Shown here: positions 60,366-64,000 of the stretch, one piece after another | How the letters are laid out: the number at the start of each line of letters is the position of its first letter | How positions within the stretch are numbered: the stretch's first letter is position 1 | Assembly (NCBI GenBank): GCA_023382535.1 | Contig: JAHDWA010000007.1 | Span: 186,001-250,000 of the forward strand | Origin: Anaerolineae bacterium | Lineage (GTDB): Bacteria; Chloroflexota; Anaerolineae; 4572-78; J111 | Length of the DNA: 64,000 bases | Direction of reading: 5' to 3' | Notes under the pieces: model-generated | What the model saw: only the letters and a program-made list of their open reading frames with translations | Databases searched by the model: none | Told to the model about the DNA's origin: nothing | Translations under genes and position numbers: made by a program

Positions 60366-62723
60366 CTATTCGCTGGTCAGGTTAGCGCAGTTCGACTCAG
60401 GCAAGTTGCCGCTGGCTACACTTTCTATCCAGTTGATGGTATCTCTAAAACTGGCCCGCCGGATATTGGGGTGACTCACCGCCGGATAGCTGAGGTAGGT
60501 AACATGGGCGCCGGCCTGACACAGGCTGGCAGCAAATTGTATTTGGCTGGGCGGCGTCACAATCTGGTCGGCTGTGCCCTGGAGAATGAGCACCGGGATT
60601 TCAATCCCGTCTCGCGCCAAGCCGGCGGCATTATCGTCAAGCGCTGCTTTGAAAGCCGGGACAACAGCTTGCAAGCGGCCGGCGTAGAGCGCGTCTATAA
60701 ATTCGGGGCGATACATTTGCCGGGCGCTGTGGCCGTAGTAGGCAAAGATATTATCAACACAGCGGGTCATTACATCGGCTTCAAAGCTGGCCAGCCAGCG
60801 ATCCTGGAAAATATCGGCCGGATCAACTACCTCGGGGCCGTAAAAGTTACGGTAGGTCTGCACGATGTAAGGGGTGAAAATAGCGTCTTCTTTCAACAGG
60901 GTTTCGATGTTGGTAGTCGGGCCGTGACCAATGACTCCCTTAAAAGGCAACTCCGGCGCATAACTGGCCGCGAAATCCCTGGCCGCAAAAACAGCATGCC
61001 CTCCGCTGGAGTAGCCCGCCATCACCACGGCCTCCAGGGGACGGGCCGCAGCCTGGGGTGATTCTTCAAAGAAGTTGTAAGCCGCCCGCGCCGCATCGAG
61101 CAAGGCCCGCGCCTGAAACTCGGAGATAAAGTAGGGGGTCGCCTGGTTAGCCTCGTCAAAACCCTGATAGTTGGGCAAAATGCCGATCAGCCCCTGGGCG
61201 GTGTATTCAAGCATGTAGCTGTGATACGCTCCCCAGTTACTCCCGCTGGACCACTCCAGCAGCGGGGCACACTGGTCGCCCAAACCGGTAGTGCCGGGAG
61301 CGTAGAGAAAAACAGGAAAATCAGTTTCCTCGGCAACCTGCGGTACGTAGAGATTCGCTTCGACCTCGGTGACGCGCTCATTCCGGTCTACCGTTCTGTA
61401 ACGCAGACGATAGACCTCAATATTGTAATTGCCAACCGGTTCAAACGTCGTCCAAAATTCAGCCGAGACAAGCTGCCCTGCCTGTTGCTCGGCCAGCGAG
61501 CGCGGGGTGGCGGTCACCGGAACAACGCGGGTAGGGGACGGCGTTGGTTGGGCGGTCGAGGCCGGTTCAGTAGGCAGTGGGGTTGGGGTTAGCGTTGGCA
61601 GCGCCGTGGAAGTGCGTGCGGCTGGGGTTGATGTGGGCGACGGTTCCGGGCTTGGAGGGCCAGGCTCATTAATGGATGAAATATGGGGCGTGGGCGCATC
61701 ATCAACATAGGTTGAGGTCAACGGCTTGGGTTGAGGCGGCTCGATGGCGGCGGCCAGGACTTTAGCGATATAGGTTTTGCCGTTTTCAGTCAGGTGCTCC
61801 GTATCAATAAAATTGTAGGCTTCCAGATCAAAGACCAAGTTTAGAACATCAACCCCTTTTCGGCGCAGGACTCGCTCAACGACGGCTGTATTCTCAGCCA
61901 ATCGCTGCTGAAACTCGTCGCCAAGATGAGTTTCCCCCAACTCGTAATTGATGGGGGTGATGTAGAAGATGGGTTTGATGCCGTTTTCCAGGAGCAAGCG
62001 GCTGGTTGTTTTCAACGACTGGATCTTGGGGTGGTGCTGATCCAGGCGGTACATGTAGTAATAAACCAGCGTCGCCTTCAACGCCTCAACTTCATCCTCG
62101 GAGGGAATGCTGGCATGGTAAGCAAAATCGTTCGGACCGGCCTCAGGCTCTGTAGTGCTGGCCCCGATCAGTTCCTCAAATTCGGCCACCTCGCCGACGG
62201 GTTGGTCGCCGTTGAAGACAGCCGCCTCTCGAAAATCGGCCTGGCTAATCGGCGAGTCAAACAGCCCGAAGGTGCCAAACATCCGGTAAAATATGGTTGA
62301 AAGCGTTGGGCCGTAAGTCAGGATGGTTTTTTCACGCTCAAACTGGTAAGTGGGGCGCAGGTCCCATTCCGGCGAAAATGAGCGCATATTAATGGGAATG
62401 ATGACGGTCTCGACCTGGGATTTGTACTTGACCAGGTAATTTACGTAGCGTTCATACAAGTCCAGGTGGTAAGCCGGATGGGCTACATCGCCAATCGTAT
62501 GGCTGGGCGCCAAATCTCGTAAAATCTCCGGGATGGTCGGCTCACCTTCAGGATAAATCAGGATGCTATCACCCAGATAGACCGTATCAACCCCTGCTTG
62601 TAGCTGTTGATCTAGCGCCAGGATTTCTTTGGGCAGCTCAGGCGGGACCATGGCCGAGACAGCTACCTGAGCCACCAGCAGCAGGGCGATGAACGCCATC
62701 AGTTTTAGGAAAAAATTCCTCAC
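60366..62723 (-). CDS. fusion of SGNH-type hydrolase and alpha/beta hydrolase, exported
   Basis: A 785-residue protein. An N-terminal signal/anchor helix (LMAFIALLLVAQVAVSAMV) is followed at about 40-340 by an SGNH/DltD-like domain: block I DTVYLGDSILIYP (Ser), PINMRSFSP, KPIFYITPINYELG, block V FIDTEHLTENGKTYIAK (Asp, His). About 345-425 is a Pro/Thr/Ser linker. About 440-785 is an alpha/beta hydrolase (VFLYAPGTTGLG, MAGYSSGGHAVFA, LILQGTADQIVTP, YPAVSHPN) paralogous to the gene at 57303. GTG 62723 with AAAGGAT upstream. It is co-transcribed with the MBOAT gene; acyl transfer and acyl removal on surface glycan are the likely joint functions. Confidence 0.83.
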   Translation of the reverse strand: MRNFFLKLMAFIALLLVAQVAVSAMVPPELPKEILALDQQLQAGVDTVYLGDSILIYPEGEPTIPEILRDLAPSHTIGDVAHPAYHLDLYERYVNYLVKYKSQVETVIIPINMRSFSPEWDLRPTYQFEREKTILTYGPTLSTIFYRMFGTFGLFDSPISQADFREAAVFNGDQPVGEVAEFEELIGASTTEPEAGPNDFAYHASIPSEDEVEALKATLVYYYMYRLDQHHPKIQSLKTTSRLLLENGIKPIFYITPINYELGETHLGDEFQQRLAENTAVVERVLRRKGVDVLNLVFDLEAYNFIDTEHLTENGKTYIAKVLAAAIEPPQPKPLTSTYVDDAPTPHISSINEPGPPSPEPSPTSTPAARTSTALPTLTPTPLPTEPASTAQPTPSPTRVVPVTATPRSLAEQQAGQLVSAEFWTTFEPVGNYNIEVYRLRYRTVDRNERVTEVEANLYVPQVAEETDFPVFLYAPGTTGLGDQCAPLLEWSSGSNWGAYHSYMLEYTAQGLIGILPNYQGFDEANQATPYFISEFQARALLDAARAAYNFFEESPQAAARPLEAVVMAGYSSGGHAVFAARDFAASYAPELPFKGVIGHGPTTNIETLLKEDAIFTPYIVQTYRNFYGPEVVDPADIFQDRWLASFEADVMTRCVDNIFAYYGHSARQMYRPEFIDALYAGRLQAVVPAFKAALDDNAAGLARDGIEIPVLILQGTADQIVTPPSQIQFAASLCQAGAHVTYLSYPAVSHPNIRRASFRDTINWIESVASGNLPESNCANLTSE

Positions 62724-62951
62724 CAGAGCTATCCTTTGGGCTGTGTCGAAAAGTTAGGCGAGATGTATCAGCCAATCAGCATACGGACAATAACTTTTCA
62801 TCTTATATATACCCTACTATTTTTAGAATAAGCTTAAGAAGATGAAATCTTCCCGATAAGAGCTTATTTTAGCCGTAGGGCAGGGAGATGCGGGGAATTT
62901 GAAGAACTTTGGAGCAGAGTCGCTTATAATATTTGCGGCTAACCGGCATGC

Positions 62952-63581
62952 TTATTGATCATTCGCCAGCCGCTGTTTGACTTGTTGCACAATATCCAGC
63001 AAAGCCTCGAACGGCTGCGCCCCGGAGATCAGGTACTTCTGCTCGATGATGGCGGCGGGGACACCCTGCAAGCCATATACCTGGGCCTGCCGGATGTCGG
63101 CATCAACCTGCGGCGCATAGGCTCTGTTCTTGACGGCGTCCAGAAATTCAGCGCGATCCAGCCCGACTTCGGCGGCCAAATCCCCCAGCGTTTCCGGATC
63201 GCCAAAATCGCGGTCCTCGACGAAGTGGGCTTTGAACATGGCCTCGTGATAGGCCGGCCCGGCTCCTTTTTCCTCGGCGTACTTGGCCCCTTCCAGGGCC
63301 AGGCGCGATTTCACCCCCCAGCGATGGCTTTTCATCTCCACCCCGAAGCGTTCTTGAGCGATTTGCTGCACCTGCGGCCAGCCGGCCTCGATGCGTTCCC
63401 GGTAGGCTTTTGCAACCGCTTCCGGCAGCGGCGGCGCGTCCTGCGGGCGCAGTTCGTAACTTTTCCAGATGACTTCAATCCCTTCGGTTTGAGCGAGTCG
63501 GTCCAAACTGGCCTTAATCATATAGCACCAGGGTCAGACAAAGTCGCTCCAGACTTCGAACTTCAATTTCTGTAGACTCAT
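62952..63581 (-). CDS. DsbA/FrnE-family oxidoreductase, probable selenoprotein (in-frame TGA)
   Basis: A 209-residue thioredoxin-fold protein if the TGA at 63536-63534 is read through. ATG 63581 (GGTGGGA upstream) gives MSLQKLKFEVWSDFV, then codon 16 TGA, then PWCYM and 189 further intact codons. FrnE-like DsbA proteins have D-x-V-C-P-W-C-Y exactly here, so TGA stands for the first catalytic Cys: U-P-W-C. The helical insertion (ERFGVEMKSHRWG, LALEGAKYAEEKG) and cis-Pro region VYGLQGVPAAII are as in the family. A SECIS-like hairpin follows (63487-63508). The alternative is a simple nonsense mutation. Function: thiol/selenol-disulphide exchange on an unknown partner in the cytoplasm. Confidence 0.75.
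63487..63508 (-). promoter_or_regulatory. candidate bacterial SECIS element
   Basis: Minus strand GTTTG (63508-63504)/CAAAC (63491-63487) with a 12-base loop starting with G, or 6 pairs and a 10-base loop if G-U is counted. The loop begins 30 bases after the TGA, inside the 16-37 range generally given for bacterial SECIS apical loops. Confidence 0.5.
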
Positions 63582-63803
63582 TCCCACCACTCATTCTAAA
63601 AGAGCTTCAAAGTAGAGTCGTAATCTTAGCTGCAAAATTCGAAAGTTGCAAGGGGAAGAAGGAGTGAGTGGCTGGGGTATAGGGCAAATGTGTAATTTTT
63701 CGAGGTTATAACCACAGGACATTATCCCGCCCCCGGTTGGCCAAAAACATCAAGCTGGGCTTTTGTGAGAAACTGAAGCTTGTGCTACAATGTCAGTTTC
63801 AGT

Positions 63804-63817
63804 AGAAACTATGTTCT
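63804..63817. promoter_or_regulatory. degenerate LexA-box-like palindrome upstream of uvrA
   Basis: AGAAACTATGTTCT has AGAA/TTCT arms and one mismatch to the GAAC-N4-GTTC form. uvrA is a classic SOS gene. The rest of the 345-base gap (63582-63926) contains only GCAGGTTGCAG-type repeats and no gene. Confidence 0.35.
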
Positions 63818-63926
63818 AATATGTCAAGTGGACAGGCAGCAGGTTGCAGAGTAGCAGGACTGTAGGTTGCACAATATTAAACTCGGCAACTTGCTACCTT
63901 GTTACCTATTGCTAAACCGGAGTGCA

Positions 63927-64000
63927 ATGAAGGTCATGTCACAAGACAAAATTGTCATTCGCGGGGCGCGCGAGCATAACCTGCGCAGTATTGACGTGCA
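63927..64000 (+). CDS. uvrA: UvrA excinuclease subunit A, N-terminal fragment
   Basis: The last 74 bases open a frame MKVMSQDKIVIRGAREHNL followed by RSID, matching the conserved UvrA N-terminus (DKIVIRGAREHNLKNID in most species). UvrA is the damage-recognition ATPase of nucleotide excision repair. GGAG lies 4 bases before ATG 63927 and 13 before the alternative ATG 63936. The gene continues beyond the window. Confidence 0.9.
   Translation, partial: MKVMSQDKIVIRGAREHNLRSIDV

Noticed and set aside
62798..62865. TTTCATCTT...AAGATGAAA inverted repeat before the fusion gene
   Set aside because: Arms are 9 bp in very AT-rich DNA with a loop of over 30 bases; likely chance.

Overview
The window looks like a piece of the chromosome of a free-living, saprophytic bacterium, most likely a member of the Chloroflexota (Anaerolineae-like). 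That placement is an inference from style: many Thr/Pro-rich lipoproteins, GT39 and MBOAT surface-glycan genes, multi-domain hybrid kinases, FHA/SH3 proteins, and short palindromic repeats scattered through intergenic and even coding DNA. No rRNA or other taxonomic marker is present. Only one tRNA was found, and no CRISPR array, insertion sequence or phage module.

Region 1 (1-20.6 kb, + strand) is a carbohydrate and small-molecule catabolism block. It holds two secreted SMP-30-like beta-propeller proteins (one partial; one with a LysM domain and two almost identical 296-residue repeats), a class II aldolase, a 2-oxoacid dehydrogenase E1alpha-E1beta-E2 operon without E3, a UroD-like protein, a CocE-type secreted esterase, two FGGY sugar kinases, a GldA-like dehydrogenase, a truncated GntR regulator, a MetE-core protein, a tyrosinase with a duplicated accessory domain, and an L-fuconolactonase-like amidohydrolase.

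Region 2 (20.6-37.6 kb, + strand) is a sugar sensing and import block. It has a kinase/NarL-type regulator pair, then a sugar-binding lipoprotein overlapping a hybrid sensor kinase. A complete ribose-type ABC transporter with a GntR regulator follows, then a decayed L-fuconate dehydratase pseudogene, then a MalEFG-type importer without its own ATPase. The two transporter operons are preceded by homologous leaders of about 270-280 nt. Each leader has a 6-7 codon ORF ending in Pro-stop, then two stems that are conserved by compensatory changes, then a T-run. I consider this the best candidate here for an undescribed regulatory element.

Region 3 (37.6-54.4 kb, - strand) begins with tRNA-Gly(CCC). 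It continues with a YheT-like hydrolase, a dual-specificity phosphatase, a membrane protein, an FHA/SH3 protein, and a surface-polysaccharide set (GT39, GT4, GtrA, O-antigen ligase, UDP-glucuronate decarboxylase) interrupted by an ornithine-cyclodeaminase homologue. Next come a double-receiver histidine kinase, a G5/propeller lipoprotein and a molybdopterin-binding-domain protein that appears to have a leaderless transcript. Two polysaccharide genes contain heptanucleotide tandem repeats in frame.

Region 4 (54.4-64 kb) holds a flavin reductase, a kinase plus single-domain receiver, a secreted hydrolase, and a facing operon made of an SGNH-hydrolase/alpha-beta-hydrolase fusion and an MBOAT acyltransferase. 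The second strong finding is here: a DsbA/FrnE-family gene whose first active-site Cys codon is an in-frame TGA (U-P-W-C) followed by a SECIS-like hairpin, so it is probably a selenoprotein. The window ends in the first codons of uvrA.
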